Below, in pieces: positions 8,133 through 18,181 of a stretch of DNA of 64,000 nucleotides. Source of the stretch: Hyphomicrobiales bacterium (GTDB taxonomy: Bacteria > Pseudomonadota > Alphaproteobacteria > Rhizobiales > JAJFHB01); contig JAJFHE010000050.1 in assembly GCA_021775755.1 (NCBI GenBank), positions 279,842 through 343,841 on the forward strand, given 5' to 3'. Made by a program: the position numbers and the translations under genes. Numbering within the stretch: the first letter of the stretch is position 1; each line of letters starts with the position of its first letter. The notes under the pieces were generated by a model. It was not told the DNA's origin. It ran no database searches and saw only the letters and a program-made list of their open reading frames with translations.

Positions 8133-10157
8133 ATGCCCACCGTGATGTGGTTCAAGATGCGCCTTGTGCTCGCCATTCTCGTTCTTGCGCTTCTGGCAAG
8201 GGAAGCTGCCTCGCCTGCCGCGGCGCAGGAGGCGGGCCCCACGCACCCGCTCGACGCGCTGACCATTCAGGAAGTGGTGCGAACCGTTGAATTGCTGAAA
8301 ACGGCAAATCTTGTCACCGACGCCACGCTTTATCCGATGATTGCTCTGCGTGAACCGCCAAAAGCGGACGTGTTGAGCTGGTATCCCGGCACACCGTTTC
8401 CGCGCGCCGCAACCGTTGTCACGCGAACCGGCGGGCGAACGTTTCAAACGGAAGTCGACCTGACGAACGGGCGGATCGGCGCACATGGCGAAGTCGCCGG
8501 CGCGCAACCGAACCTCACAATGGTCGAGTGGCGGCTGGCATCGGATCTGACGCATGCGGATGCACGCTGGCAGGAAGCCGTCAGACGCCGTGGTATTACG
8601 GATTTTGAAAAGGTGTTCTGCGCGCCGACCCTTGCGGGTTATCTCAATGAGCCCGCGCTTCTGGGGCGCCGCATATTCCGCGTACCATGTTTTGCATCGC
8701 CCAATGCCGCCTATGCCTGGGGTCTGCCTATCGAAGGCGTAACCGCGATTGTCGATGTCGATACTCGAACGGTGTTGAGCGTTACCGACACGGGTGTGGT
8801 TCCACTGCCGTCAGCCGACAGCAATACGCCGGAAACCGTGACGGCGCGCGAGCCAATGAAGCCGGTCGTCAATGTCAGTCCCGATGGGCCCAATTTCCGC
8901 ATTAACGGCAGCTACGTCTACTGGCAGAACTGGTCGTTCCACTTGCGGGTCGAGCGCCGCGAGGGCCCGGTCATTTCGCTTGTCCGCTACAACGACGCCG
9001 GATCGCACCGCTACATCGCCTATCAGCTGGCATTGTCGGAGATGACGGTGCCCTATATGGACCCGGACCCCAACTGGGCATACCGCACGTTCATGGATGT
9101 CGGCGAGTTCGGCCTCGGCTATCTTGCCTCGACACTGCGCGTCGGCCACGACTGCCCGCGCCATTCGGTCTATCTCCCCGTCGTGATCCCAAGCGATCAG
9201 GGAGGCTTGTTCAAGGTCGACCGGGCCGTGTGCATCTTTGAGCGCAATACGTCCGATCCCGCCTGGCGGCACTTTCAGGCAGGCTCGGGCACTACCAATT
9301 CGCGCGCCAATGTCGAACTTGTCGTGCGCACGATCCCGACCATTGGCAATTACGACTACGTGCTCGACTACGTATTTAAGGCCAACGGTAACATTCAGGT
9401 GCGCCTCGGCGCCTCGGGCATAGACGCGGTCAAGGCGGTTTCCACGACGAATATGAGCGATGCGAGTGCGGCAGCGGACACACGTTTCGGTGCGCTTGTC
9501 GCCCCGAACACGGTTGCGCCCTACCACGATCACTATTTTTCGTTCCGCCTCGACCTCGACGTCGACGGGCAGAACAACAGGCTGGTGCGCGACAGTATTG
9601 TAATGCGGCAACTGCCCGAGGGGCATGCACGGCGCAGCCTGTGGACGCTCGACACTCAGATGGTGGAGCAGGAAGGACCGGTTGACCGGTTTGCGACGCG
9701 GCCGGGTGCCTGGCGTGTCGTCAATCCCTCGACCCGCAACGCGCTTGGCCATACACCGAGCTATGAACTGTTCGGGGCGCATCGCGTTGTCTCGGAAATG
9801 ATGGCCGAAGACAGGCCGCAGCAGCGCGCCGCGTTTTCCGCCTATCAGCTTTGGGCAACGCGCGAAGCGGCATCTGAACGATATGCCGCCGGCGCCTATC
9901 TCAATCAGGCACAATTGAGTGGCGGCCTGCCCCAGTTCGTCTCGGACGGTGCATCGCTCGACAATCAGGATATTGTGCTGTGGTACACAGTGGGCTTTCA
10001 TCACATTACGAGGCCGGAAGACTGGCCGATCCTGCCGACGCGCTGGCATGAATTCACATTGCGCCCGGTCGGTTTTTTCTCCCGCAATCCGGCAATAGAC
10101 CTTGCGCCGGAGTTCAATGCGTCGGAAGAATCGGGCCTGCGCCAAGGACAAAACTAG
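8133..10157 (+). CDS. Copper-containing primary amine oxidase, exported
   Basis: A 674-residue topaquinone enzyme that oxidises primary amines to aldehydes, giving NH3 and H2O2. The TPQ precursor is Tyr407 in IGNYDYV, the catalytic base Asp322 in FMDVGEFG, and the copper ligands His465 and His467 (YHDHYF) plus His624 (GFHHITRPEDWP). All key residues are present. A hydrophobic stretch ending AAAQ near residue 32 is a Sec signal peptide, so it should act in the periplasm. AAAGGG directly abuts ATG 8133; GTG 8142 or ATG 8145 are possible starts. The GST gene follows 30 bases later. Substrate unknown. Confidence 0.92.
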   Translation: MPTVMWFKMRLVLAILVLALLAREAASPAAAQEAGPTHPLDALTIQEVVRTVELLKTANLVTDATLYPMIALREPPKADVLSWYPGTPFPRAATVVTRTGGRTFQTEVDLTNGRIGAHGEVAGAQPNLTMVEWRLASDLTHADARWQEAVRRRGITDFEKVFCAPTLAGYLNEPALLGRRIFRVPCFASPNAAYAWGLPIEGVTAIVDVDTRTVLSVTDTGVVPLPSADSNTPETVTAREPMKPVVNVSPDGPNFRINGSYVYWQNWSFHLRVERREGPVISLVRYNDAGSHRYIAYQLALSEMTVPYMDPDPNWAYRTFMDVGEFGLGYLASTLRVGHDCPRHSVYLPVVIPSDQGGLFKVDRAVCIFERNTSDPAWRHFQAGSGTTNSRANVELVVRTIPTIGNYDYVLDYVFKANGNIQVRLGASGIDAVKAVSTTNMSDASAAADTRFGALVAPNTVAPYHDHYFSFRLDLDVDGQNNRLVRDSIVMRQLPEGHARRSLWTLDTQMVEQEGPVDRFATRPGAWRVVNPSTRNALGHTPSYELFGAHRVVSEMMAEDRPQQRAAFSAYQLWATREAASERYAAGAYLNQAQLSGGLPQFVSDGASLDNQDIVLWYTVGFHHITRPEDWPILPTRWHEFTLRPVGFFSRNPAIDLAPEFNASEESGLRQGQN

Positions 10158-10187
10158 AGCACCCGCTCAGCACAAAGGACCCCTCAG

Positions 10188-10805
10188 ATGAAACTGCATT
10201 TCGCCGGCCCCTCGCCGTTCGTTCGTATGGTGCGCGTAACCGCTCATGAAGCAGGGCTGGCCGACCGGATCGAACTCGTGGGCACGGGGCCGTTCGTGCC
10301 GATCGAGCCGCATGAGCGGGTCATAGCCGATAATCCTTTGGGCAAGTTACCGGCGCTCGTGCTCGACGACGGTTCGAGCCTTTTCGATTCCCGCGTGATT
10401 TGCGAATGGCTCGTCAGCGAGGGCAACAATGATGAATTGTTGCCGGCGGAAGGCCCGCAGCGCTGGCGCGTATTGCGGTTACAGGCACTGGGGCAAGGAC
10501 TATGCGATGCCGGTGTTGCATACCGCTACGAGACGGCCCTTCGGCCGCCGGAATTGCAGTGGGACAAGTGGATTGCCGGCCAGTACGGAAAAATCGAACG
10601 TGCGATTTCGGCCCTTGGCGATAGCCCGGACGATCTTGCGGGCGCGGACCTCGGCACGATTGCCGCCGCCGTGGCGCTGTCTTATCTCGACTTCAGGTTT
10701 GAAGATCTTGATTGGCGCGCCGGCCGCGGCGTACTGGCTGACTGGTACGCGCAGTTTGCCGAGCGGCCGTCCATGAAGGAAAACGAACTCAGCCTGCAGA
10801 TGTAA
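10188..10805 (+). CDS. Glutathione S-transferase family protein
   Basis: A 205-residue GST with an N-terminal thioredoxin-like domain (MKLHFAGPSPFVRMV; cis-Pro in NPLGKLPALVLDDG; DSRVICEWL, residues about 1-80) and an all-helical C-terminal domain. It conjugates or uses glutathione in the cytosol; which substrate is unknown. The residue after the first strand is Ser-Pro-Phe, as in many bacterial GSTs that use Ser or Cys. It follows the amine oxidase on the same strand, so the two may be cotranscribed, perhaps to deal with aldehyde or peroxide products; that is inference. Confidence 0.86.
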   Translation: MKLHFAGPSPFVRMVRVTAHEAGLADRIELVGTGPFVPIEPHERVIADNPLGKLPALVLDDGSSLFDSRVICEWLVSEGNNDELLPAEGPQRWRVLRLQALGQGLCDAGVAYRYETALRPPELQWDKWIAGQYGKIERAISALGDSPDDLAGADLGTIAAAVALSYLDFRFEDLDWRAGRGVLADWYAQFAERPSMKENELSLQM

Positions 10806-10824
10806 GCAGTCCTTTGGTCCGGAG

Positions 10825-11442
10825 TTACGGACCCGACCAGTCGATTTCGCACAGTTCGGCGCTCAGACCCTTGAAGTCCCAGTTGCGGCCAAAGGCGCGG
10901 AACTTCGACCGGTTGGCGCGCGCCACGGTCACTTCATCGGAAATCCAGTACTGGGTGTTCTTGATGACAACGGGCTCGCCCGCCTTCTTGCCTGGAATCG
11001 GCTGGATTTCGCCATCGATCAGCTTCGGCACCTTGAGGCGGCGGATGTCGCCATCGATGTCGTAGGTCACCTTTTCCTGGAAGACGCCGACGAACTTGCC
11101 GACGAGGATGCTGAAAAGGTGCGTCGTTCCCTTGGCGCGGCCGGACAGGATCTTGGTGAGGGCGCGAAGCTGGTAGGCGTCGGCGCGCTCGTCGACATAG
11201 GCACCCACCGTCCAGTTGCCACGGCTCATCAGACTCGGGATCTCGATCATCAGCGCAATGTTGATATCGGAGAGGTCAAGATCCCCGTAATTGCCTTTCT
11301 CGATTCGGATACCGCCCCACGTCTGGCAATGGCCTTCGGTCGGGGGATGCTGGCCGAGCGAGATCACGCACGGGCAAAAGACCTGACAGCTGCAGCTGAG
11401 GATCAGTTCGCCTTTCATTTTCCATGGTTCTATAGCGGCCAT
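10825..11442 (-). CDS. DUF1326 domain protein
   Basis: A 205-residue protein matching DUF1326: N-terminal WKMKGELILSCSCQVFCPC with a cluster of four cysteines (CSC and CPC) and the later TKILSGRAKGTTH region. No function is established; the paired CxC motifs suggest metal binding. It lies 11 bases downstream of the DUF2182 membrane protein gene on the same strand. The two families are often encoded together, so they probably form one functional unit. Confidence 0.85.
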   Translation of the reverse strand: MAAIEPWKMKGELILSCSCQVFCPCVISLGQHPPTEGHCQTWGGIRIEKGNYGDLDLSDINIALMIEIPSLMSRGNWTVGAYVDERADAYQLRALTKILSGRAKGTTHLFSILVGKFVGVFQEKVTYDIDGDIRRLKVPKLIDGEIQPIPGKKAGEPVVIKNTQYWISDEVTVARANRSKFRAFGRNWDFKGLSAELCEIDWSGP

Positions 11443-11453
11443 TGCCTACTCCC

Positions 11454-12380
11454 TCACTGAATACTCATTCCGACAATCAACACAATTCCATAGGCGATCA
11501 ATACGCCGCCTGTTCCGCGTGTCACCCATCGCGGTCTGGCAACGACTTTTTCCAGTGCCATAACGGCCGCGAGCGCAGCCATCCATATGATGTTCATCAA
11601 CCCAACGGCAAACATGACCGACATCAACGCCCAACAACACATGACGCAGATCAGGCCCTGCCGGGCACCCATTTTATAGACACCGGCCACCTTGTCGCTC
11701 CAGTTTGCCATGAAGAATGGCAACGACGTGCGGCATTTAACAAGGCAGGCATGTTTCATGGGCAAAAACTGATAGATACCGGCGATGATCATGACTGCCG
11801 CCGCGGCGGGGACGCTCGCCAGCATCAACCCGGGACTGAGAAGCGCAGCGCTAGCCATAAGCCACTGCCCTAGCGTGGCCACGATACAAAATACAAGCCA
11901 GACGGAAAGATATCCCGCCAGCAGCACGCCGGTCGGAACGATGTCCATGTCCTTGTGGCGCGCCGCAATGGCGATGTCCGAATAGGTCCAGATCATCGGT
12001 GCCGCCGTCGGCACCATCATGGCAAGCGTCATGGCAACCCACATGGCGAAGACAGCCGCAATGTCGTAGGCCGACCAGGCGGCACCTTCTCCGAGCGCGA
12101 ACAGCGGCCCGCACAGTGAGCGTAACAAGTCGCGGGCCAGCGGGCTGAATTCGAAATGCTCGGCAACCAGATTAAACACGCCCATGCCGGGCCCTGCGTC
12201 CGACATGTCGAGAACCGGCAACAGCTGTGCGACCATCGCGCCGAGATAAAGCCAGCCGCTGAGAACCAGCAGTCCGACACCGGCAAACAGAATGGCGCGC
12301 GGATGCGCAAAAATACGCCCGAGCAGACCCGTTTCGTCGATGACGAGCGGTGTGTCAGCAATGCCGGAGCCATCACTCAT
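11454..12380 (-). CDS. DUF2182 predicted metal-binding integral membrane protein
   Basis: A 308-residue membrane protein with about six or seven hydrophobic segments. The pattern FAMWVAMTLAMMVPTAAPMI (near residue 110) is the DUF2182 hallmark, methionine-rich like a copper-handling membrane protein, and MKHACLVKCRTSLPFF occurs later. Family function is not established. First gene of a pair with DUF1326, with 11 bases between them, and divergent from nothing close: the upstream gene is on the same strand and ends at 12472. Confidence 0.85.
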   Translation of the reverse strand: MSDGSGIADTPLVIDETGLLGRIFAHPRAILFAGVGLLVLSGWLYLGAMVAQLLPVLDMSDAGPGMGVFNLVAEHFEFSPLARDLLRSLCGPLFALGEGAAWSAYDIAAVFAMWVAMTLAMMVPTAAPMIWTYSDIAIAARHKDMDIVPTGVLLAGYLSVWLVFCIVATLGQWLMASAALLSPGLMLASVPAAAAVMIIAGIYQFLPMKHACLVKCRTSLPFFMANWSDKVAGVYKMGARQGLICVMCCWALMSVMFAVGLMNIIWMAALAAVMALEKVVARPRWVTRGTGGVLIAYGIVLIVGMSIQ

Positions 12381-12471
12381 GGTGCGTGCAATTCGGTCCT
12401 CTTGAATGCCGATCTATGTTGCTGTTGCATAAAGCGCAAATCGGGCGCGCGGGCAAACAAAACATATTCAA

Positions 12472-13260
12472 CTAGTTACCGGTAAAATTGGGCTCGCGCT
12501 TCTCGAGAAATGCCTGCACACCTTCCCTGTAGTCATGGGTCTGGGAGGCCTCGCGCTGCAAGTCGCGCTCGAGGTTCAGTTGCGTGGCGATATCGTTTGT
12601 CGGGGCCTCGTGAATGGCCTTTTTGGTCAGCGCCAGTGCGCGTGTCGGCTGCGCCGCCAGATGCACGGCCATGGTCCGGGCTTCTTGCATCAGTTTATCG
12701 TCATCGCAGACCTGCCAGATGAGCCCCCAGGCCTCCGCCTTTTCCGCAGTAAGCGGCGTTGCCAGCATGGCCAGAGCTTTCGCACGCGCCTCTCCAAGCA
12801 CCCGGGTCAGCGCGTACGTGCCACCGGCATCGGGTACGAGGCCGATTTTGCTGAAAGCCTGAATAAAATTTGCAGAGCGGGCCGCAAGGATGATGTCGCA
12901 GGCCAGAGCAATATTCGCGCCTGCCCCCGCCGCAACCCCGTTGACGGCACAGATGACCGGAAATGGCAGAGCCCTGAGCTTTAATGCGAGAGGGTTGAAG
13001 TTCTTCTCCAGGGTCTCACCGACATCGAATTCGGGTTTCAGTTCAAACGCCGGATCGCCGAGATCCTGGCCGGCACAGAACCCGCGCCCCTCGCCGGTCA
13101 GCAACAGGCAGCGCGTTTCACCCTTGTTTTCGATTTCTTCAATGGCGAACTTGATCTCCTGATGCATGGCCCACGTAAAGCTGTTCAGCTTCTTCGGCCG
13201 GTTGAGCGTCAGTGTGGTAACAGCACCGTCGTGTTCGAGACGGATGGTCTCGTAGTTCAT
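12472..13260 (-). CDS. Enoyl-CoA hydratase/isomerase (PaaG-like)
   Basis: A 262-residue crotonase-fold protein. TGEGRGFCAGQDLGD and NGVAAGAGANIALACDI form the oxyanion hole, and FIQAFSKIGLVPDAGGTY with LLATPLTAEKAEAWGL follow the 2-(1,2-epoxy-1,2-dihydrophenyl)acetyl-CoA isomerase (PaaG) subgroup; length also fits. No other phenylacetate gene is in the window, so the substrate is open. ATG 13260 (MNYETIRLEH) is chosen over a frame from 13350 that adds 30 unrelated residues and overlaps the divergent hydroxylase frame. Confidence 0.87.
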   Translation of the reverse strand: MNYETIRLEHDGAVTTLTLNRPKKLNSFTWAMHQEIKFAIEEIENKGETRCLLLTGEGRGFCAGQDLGDPAFELKPEFDVGETLEKNFNPLALKLRALPFPVICAVNGVAAGAGANIALACDIILAARSANFIQAFSKIGLVPDAGGTYALTRVLGEARAKALAMLATPLTAEKAEAWGLIWQVCDDDKLMQEARTMAVHLAAQPTRALALTKKAIHEAPTNDIATQLNLERDLQREASQTHDYREGVQAFLEKREPNFTGN

Positions 13261-13435
13261 GTCGGATTGCCTTTTCGCGGTTGAGCGTCCGGTCACGTTC
13301 ATGACCTGGGTCGAAACTAGCAGATAGACACACCCGCACAAGATGACCATGCGTCAACACGCGGCTTGTTCCCGCGTGGATTTAGCTGTTTTGTCTGCTA
13401 CAGCAAGAACCCGTTCGAACAACGAAAGCTCCGGC

Positions 13436-14671
13436 GTGGCGAAGGCGAGAACATACGACGTAATCGTTGCAGGCGGCGGCCCGGCCGGATTCACTTCGGC
13501 ACTCCTGCTTGCGCGCGCGGGTTTCAAAACCGCCTGCCTGGTTCAAGATGCCGGGCCGAAGGGGCGCAAGCGCGATGCCCGCACTACGGCTTTGATGCAG
13601 GGCGCAATTTCCCTGCTGTGCAATATTGAGGTCTGGCCGGAACTGGAAGCGAATGCCGAGCCCCTGCAGCGCCTCAAGCTGATTGACGATACGGACTGGG
13701 CTTTGAAGGCCCCGACGGTAGAGTTCGACGCCGCGGAACTTGGCGATGAACCCTTCGGGTGGAACATTCAAAATGATGATCTGAACCGGTCGTTACGGGC
13801 ACGGGCAAAGGATCAAGTCCACCTGACAATCGTCGCTTCGGGAGCGCAACGTGTACGCCCGGCGGCCGGCGAGGTTGCCATTACCGATGACACCGGCCGG
13901 GATTACGTGGCGCCGCTCGTCATTGGCGCTGATGGCCGCAATTCAATCTGCCGGTCCGCCGCCGGCATCAAGACGATGGACTGGGACTATCCGCAGGCCG
14001 CCATCGCGTGCAGCTTCTCGCACACGCGCGAACACAATGACATGTCGATAGAGTTCCATCGCGCCAACGGACCGATGACGCTCGTGCCCCTGCCCGGCCT
14101 GCGGTCAAGCCTCGTATGGGTCGACGCGCGCGACAGCGCCGCGGAGAATGCGGCACTTGCCGACAATGCGTTCTGTTCGCTTCTGACGCGGCGCACGAAA
14201 GGTCTGCTGGGCACGATCACGGAGGCGACCCCACGCCAGGTGTTCAATCTGGCAGGCATGACGGCCCTCTCCTATGCCCGCAACCGGGTAGCGCTCGTTG
14301 GCGAGGCCGGCCACGTGCTGCCGCCGATCGGCGCACAGGGCCTAAATCTTGGACTGCGGGATGCGGCCCTGATCGCCGAGCTGGCGGAAGATGCGCGCGC
14401 CGGCGGTCTCGACATTGGCGGTTCCGGCGTTATGGAGGCGTTTGACCGAAAGCGCCGCGCCGACGTGACACCGCGCGCAGCCGTTGTCGACATGCTCAAC
14501 CGCTCGCTTTATACGGGCCTGGCGCCACTGCACGGCTTGCGCGGCATGGGCTTGTTTATGCTCGATAAAATCGGGCCGCTGCGCCGCCAGGTCATGAAGC
14601 ACGGTATCGCGCCGGCCGGCGATCTGCCACGGATCATGCAAGGTGCCGCGACGCCGCCCGTTACATACTGA
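13436..14671 (+). CDS. UbiH/UbiF/COQ6-type FAD-dependent monooxygenase
   Basis: About 411 residues. The FAD-binding motif YDVIVAGGGPAGFTSALLLARAG is at the N-terminus, the second FAD motif ALVGEAGHVLPPIGAQGLNLGLRDAA near residue 310, and the DG motif VIGADGRNSICR lies between them. Such enzymes hydroxylate ubiquinone intermediates or other aromatic rings. The start is uncertain: GTG 13436 gives a normal N-terminus but has a weak ribosome site, while ATG 13343 or 13349 would add about 30 residues. Ends with an 11-base convergent overlap with the CaiB gene. Whether it serves ubiquinone synthesis is not decided by context. Confidence 0.85.
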   Translation: MAKARTYDVIVAGGGPAGFTSALLLARAGFKTACLVQDAGPKGRKRDARTTALMQGAISLLCNIEVWPELEANAEPLQRLKLIDDTDWALKAPTVEFDAAELGDEPFGWNIQNDDLNRSLRARAKDQVHLTIVASGAQRVRPAAGEVAITDDTGRDYVAPLVIGADGRNSICRSAAGIKTMDWDYPQAAIACSFSHTREHNDMSIEFHRANGPMTLVPLPGLRSSLVWVDARDSAAENAALADNAFCSLLTRRTKGLLGTITEATPRQVFNLAGMTALSYARNRVALVGEAGHVLPPIGAQGLNLGLRDAALIAELAEDARAGGLDIGGSGVMEAFDRKRRADVTPRAAVVDMLNRSLYTGLAPLHGLRGMGLFMLDKIGPLRRQVMKHGIAPAGDLPRIMQGAATPPVTY

Positions 14672-15803
14672 TTTTCTTTAGAATTTCGTCATTGTGAGCA
14701 CCAACCGCTGGCGCGGATTTGGCGATGGTCGGACTTTCCCGGAACTGTGGAACGACACACACGGACGTAGCGGGAATACTGTCGCCCTCCTCGTTCTCCA
14801 GAACGTAGTCGAACAACCCGCGCTCGAGGAAATGCGTGTCTGCCATCGCTTCCTGAAGGGTTCTTACAATGGAGCAGCAGCAGTCTTCGCGGTAGAACTT
14901 GCGCCGCCACTCGCCGGACGCACCGGCGGCAATGATCTCCCGGGCGGCTTTCAAGGTCGCGTCCGGATCCTTGCGGTCATCGCGCAGTTCCTCCGGCAGT
15001 TCGATGAGTTCGCAAAACCGTTCCCAGAATTTTTGTTCAATCGGTGCCGCGGCAACGAAGCGTCCGTCCTTGGTGGGATAGATGTGGTAGCGCGCCGTTC
15101 CGCCGGTCACGAGTTCACCACCGCTATCGGGCCATTGCCCCGTCACAAGACCCTGGCCGATGGCCCAGGTCATGAACATGAACAGATTATCGGTCATCGC
15201 GATGTCGAGATGCGTGCCCGCACCGGTACGTTCACGCTGCAGGAGCGCCAGCAGAATGTTGACAATGGCCGGGTAAGATCCGGCGGCGATGTCGGCGACG
15301 AGTGCCGGGGGCACGACGGGTTTATCCGCCGGCCCCATGGAAAGGGACAGCAGTCCGGTGTCTCCAATGTAGTTGAGGTCGTGCCCTGCGACATCGGCTT
15401 TCGGTCCGGTTGCACCGTAGCCGGTGATCGAGCAATAGACGATCTTCGGGTTGATCCGGGCGACAGAGTCATAGCCCAGGCCAAGCCGTTCCATGACGCC
15501 GGGCCGGAACTGCTCGATAAGGACATCGGCTTCCTGGATCAGGGGTTCGAGGATCTTGAGCGACCGGCGCTCCTTGAGATCCAGCGCCAGGCTCTTCTTG
15601 CCACGGTTGAGCATCGCGAAACCGACCGCCTCGCGGCCCCATTTCGGCTCGAAGTGGCGCATGTCCTCGCCGGTCCCCGGGCGCTCGATCTTCAGCACAT
15701 CGGCTCCTGCTTCCGCCAACACCAGGGCTGCCATGGGTCCGGGGAGCAATGTTGTGAAGTCGAGAACCTTTACACCGCTGAGCGGGAGAGTTGTCTGTGT
15801 CAT
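14661..15803 (-). CDS. CaiB/BaiF family CoA-transferase or racemase
   Basis: A 380-residue member of the class III CoA-transferase family, with GVKVLDFTTLLPGPMAALVLAEAGADVLKIERPGTGED-like N-terminus and the active-site aspartate in GHDLNYIGDTGLL. The pattern resembles alpha-methylacyl-CoA racemases more than carnitine or formyl transferases. It would act on acyl-CoA thioesters in the cytosol. The neighbours (enoyl-CoA hydratase, CoA-ester lyase, acyl-CoA synthetases) suit branched or aromatic acyl-CoA breakdown. The true substrate is unknown. Confidence 0.87.
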   Translation of the reverse strand: MTQTTLPLSGVKVLDFTTLLPGPMAALVLAEAGADVLKIERPGTGEDMRHFEPKWGREAVGFAMLNRGKKSLALDLKERRSLKILEPLIQEADVLIEQFRPGVMERLGLGYDSVARINPKIVYCSITGYGATGPKADVAGHDLNYIGDTGLLSLSMGPADKPVVPPALVADIAAGSYPAIVNILLALLQRERTGAGTHLDIAMTDNLFMFMTWAIGQGLVTGQWPDSGGELVTGGTARYHIYPTKDGRFVAAAPIEQKFWERFCELIELPEELRDDRKDPDATLKAAREIIAAGASGEWRRKFYREDCCCSIVRTLQEAMADTHFLERGLFDYVLENEEGDSIPATSVCVVPQFRESPTIAKSAPAVGAHNDEILKKISM

Positions 15804-15896
15804 CGATCGAGGGGTTCCAATTGCGGCGCGCTGGGGTCTTTGAGTGAATTTATGCCATCGGCCGAGGGTTCAACGCCAGCTTATTGTCAGCACCCG

Positions 15897-16880
15897 TTAT
15901 CGGAACAACGCCATAAGGTCGCCAATGTCGGTCGGCATCTGGCCCGCGTCGATGAGGAGCAGAATACCTGTCAGGGTGAACGCAGATATGAGAGAGGTGA
16001 TAAGGACGCAACTCGACGCCCCTTCGACATAAGCATCATATTGGGTCGCAAGGATGAAAACGTTGGTCGCCGTCGGCAGGGACGCCATCAGCACCGCGAC
16101 CATCACCCACATCGGATCGATACCGCCGATGGCGCTCAGGATCGCCAGAACCAGAAGCGGATGCACGAACAACTTGCAACAGACGATAACCGGAAACTCC
16201 CGCCCTATTCCCTCGATACGCCGCAATGACAAGGTCACGCCGAGTGCGAATAGCGCGCACGGTGCGGCGGCATTCGTCAAAAACCCCAGAAAACTTTCCA
16301 GCGGCGGCGGTATGGCAAGGGAAAACCCGGCGACTGTTGCGCCCGCAACGGCTGAGAGTATGAACGGGTGCAGGAATATCGATTTGACGATATCGGCAGT
16401 CACCTCTCGAGGCGTCGACTGTTGCGCAGTACGGCTCAACACCGCAAACAGCGGCACGAGAACAAACTGAATAATGTTGTCCGCACAGAAGACAAGAATA
16501 GCCGGCACGGCCGCTTCCGGCCCGAACGCCGCCACCGCGAGGCCGAGGCCCATATACCCGACATTGCCATAACTCGCAGCGCCGGCATGAATGCCGGCGA
16601 CAACTATCCGCGATGCGAACACAAGCAGTGAAAGGGCTGAAACGAGGAGAAAAACCAGATAGGTGGCAAGCGATGTGCCAAGAATGAACGAGCCGTTGAG
16701 CAGCTGTTCGAAAGGCGCGCCTGCGATGGTCTGAAAAATCAACGACGGCAGCGCGAAGTACCAGACCAGCGCATTCAACCATTGCAGACCGCTGGCATCG
16801 ATCGCCAGCCATTTGGCGGCAAGAAACCCAAGCAATATGAGGCCGAAGAACGGCAGGGCGAGGTTGAGTACAACGTCCAC
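15897..16880 (-). CDS. AEC family transporter
   Basis: A 327-residue membrane protein with about ten hydrophobic helices in two halves, of the auxin efflux carrier family: LNLALPFFGLILLGFLAAKW at the start, a G-rich helix with YGNVGYMGLGLAVAAFGPEAA, and ASLPTATNVFILATQYDAY near the C-terminus. Bacterial members export or import small carboxylates such as malate or malonate. It is divergent from the HpcH/HpaI lyase gene 139 bases away, so carriage of a dicarboxylate used by that route is plausible but inferred. Confidence 0.87.
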   Translation of the reverse strand: MDVVLNLALPFFGLILLGFLAAKWLAIDASGLQWLNALVWYFALPSLIFQTIAGAPFEQLLNGSFILGTSLATYLVFLLVSALSLLVFASRIVVAGIHAGAASYGNVGYMGLGLAVAAFGPEAAVPAILVFCADNIIQFVLVPLFAVLSRTAQQSTPREVTADIVKSIFLHPFILSAVAGATVAGFSLAIPPPLESFLGFLTNAAAPCALFALGVTLSLRRIEGIGREFPVIVCCKLFVHPLLVLAILSAIGGIDPMWVMVAVLMASLPTATNVFILATQYDAYVEGASSCVLITSLISAFTLTGILLLIDAGQMPTDIGDLMALFR

Positions 16881-17019
16881 GCGAAGGACTTTCGCTCTAT
16901 GAATATGCCGCTGACTAGCGGCAAGATGACGGGTGCGTCAATAGCACTGCGCCGCCCCTATTGCGCGCTTGCGGAGCCTGGCTTAAATCTCGCGGCCAGC
17001 AATCCAACTGGAAAACACG

Positions 17020-18066
17020 ATGTCACGACCGCCGTCACAGTTTTACAAAGCGCTTTCCATCGGCGCCCCGGGCCCGTTCACTGAGTTGCCCGTACGGCTG
17101 GAACGCATGATCCATTTCATGCCGCCGCATATCGAGAAGATGCGGGCTAAAATCCCGGACATCATTCCGAAAGTCGACGTCATATTGGGGAATCTCGAAG
17201 ACGCAATCCCGGCTGATGCCAAGGAAGCGGCGCGCCAGGGCTTTATCGATCTTGCACGAGACAATGAATTCGGCGCAACGGCCCTTTGGACCCGCGTCAA
17301 TGCCCTCAACAGCCCCTGGGCACTCGACGACATTGTTGAAATCGTTTCACAGGTTGGCGACAAGCTTGACGTCGTCATGCTGCCGAAGGTGGAAGGCGCG
17401 TGGGACATCCACTACCTCGATCAGCTTCTTGCGCAACTTGAAGCGGCAAACGGATTGAGCCGTCCGATCCTAATTCACGCCATTCTGGAAACGGCCCAAG
17501 GCGTGAAGAACGTCGATGAGATAGCTGCAGCCAGCCCGCGCATGCACGGCATGAGCCTCGGCCCCGCGGATCTTGCGGCATCGCGTGGCATGAAAACAAC
17601 GCGGGTCGGCGGCGGACACCCGGCCTATGGCGTCCTGGCCGATGCCGGAGAAGACGGCGCTGAACGGGCGTTCTATCAGCAGGATTTGTGGCATTACACG
17701 GTCGCGCGCATGGTCGATGCCTGCGCGACTCACGGCATCAAGGGGTTCTACGGACCGTTCGGCGATTTTTCCGACCCCGATGCGTGCGAAGCGCAGTTCC
17801 GCAATGCCTTTCTGCAGGGTTGTCTTGGCGCCTGGTCACTGCATCCAAGCCAGATCGACATTGCCAAGCGCGTGTTCAGCCCCGACGCCGATGAAGTGAA
17901 GTTCGCTCTTCGTATTCTCGAAGCCATGCCCGACGGCACGGGCGCCGTGATGATCGATGGCAAAATGCAGGACGATGCGACCTGGAAACAGGCCAAGGTC
18001 ATTGTGGATCTGGCCCGTCTTGTGGCGCAGAAAGATCCCGATCTTGCCGAAGCTTATAGCCTGTAG
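17020..18066 (+). CDS. HpcH/HpaI aldolase/citrate lyase family CoA-ester lyase (malyl-CoA lyase-like)
   Basis: A 348-residue protein of the citrate lyase beta/malyl-CoA lyase superfamily, with [20 protein letters not shown] (metal-binding acidic region), [12 protein letters not shown] and [13 protein letters not shown] motifs. Members cleave or form (S)-malyl-CoA, beta-methylmalyl-CoA or citramalyl-CoA with Mg2+. At 348 residues with an N-terminal extension it is longer than the common 290-residue CitE group and closer to the Mcl group. I do not assign mcl because activity cannot be told apart by eye. Confidence 0.83.
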   Translation: MSRPPSQFYKALSIGAPGPFTELPVRLERMIHFMPPHIEKMRAKIPDIIPKVDVILGNLEDAIPADAKEAARQGFIDLARDNEFGATALWTRVNALNSPWALDDIVEIVSQVGDKLDVVMLPKVEGAWDIHYLDQLLAQLEAANGLSRPILIHAILETAQGVKNVDEIAAASPRMHGMSLGPADLAASRGMKTTRVGGGHPAYGVLADAGEDGAERAFYQQDLWHYTVARMVDACATHGIKGFYGPFGDFSDPDACEAQFRNAFLQGCLGAWSLHPSQIDIAKRVFSPDADEVKFALRILEAMPDGTGAVMIDGKMQDDATWKQAKVIVDLARLVAQKDPDLAEAYSL

Positions 18067-18181
18067 ACACGAGATCTTCGGCTAACCTTTAATGTTTGCG
18101 CGCTTTTTCCCGCTGTTCCGATTTGCTATGGTGAGTCTGCACGGGCTGAAATCGTAACCGTAGAGAGTACCGTTCACAGTC

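Noticed and set aside
8811..10151. Minus-strand frame of 446 codons opposite the copper amine oxidase gene
   Set aside because: The plus strand carries every catalytic and copper-binding residue of the oxidase; the minus frame has no recognisable domain.
14694..16229. Plus-strand frame of 511 codons across the CaiB and AEC genes
   Set aside because: It spans two well-supported minus-strand genes and the gap between them and shows no motif.
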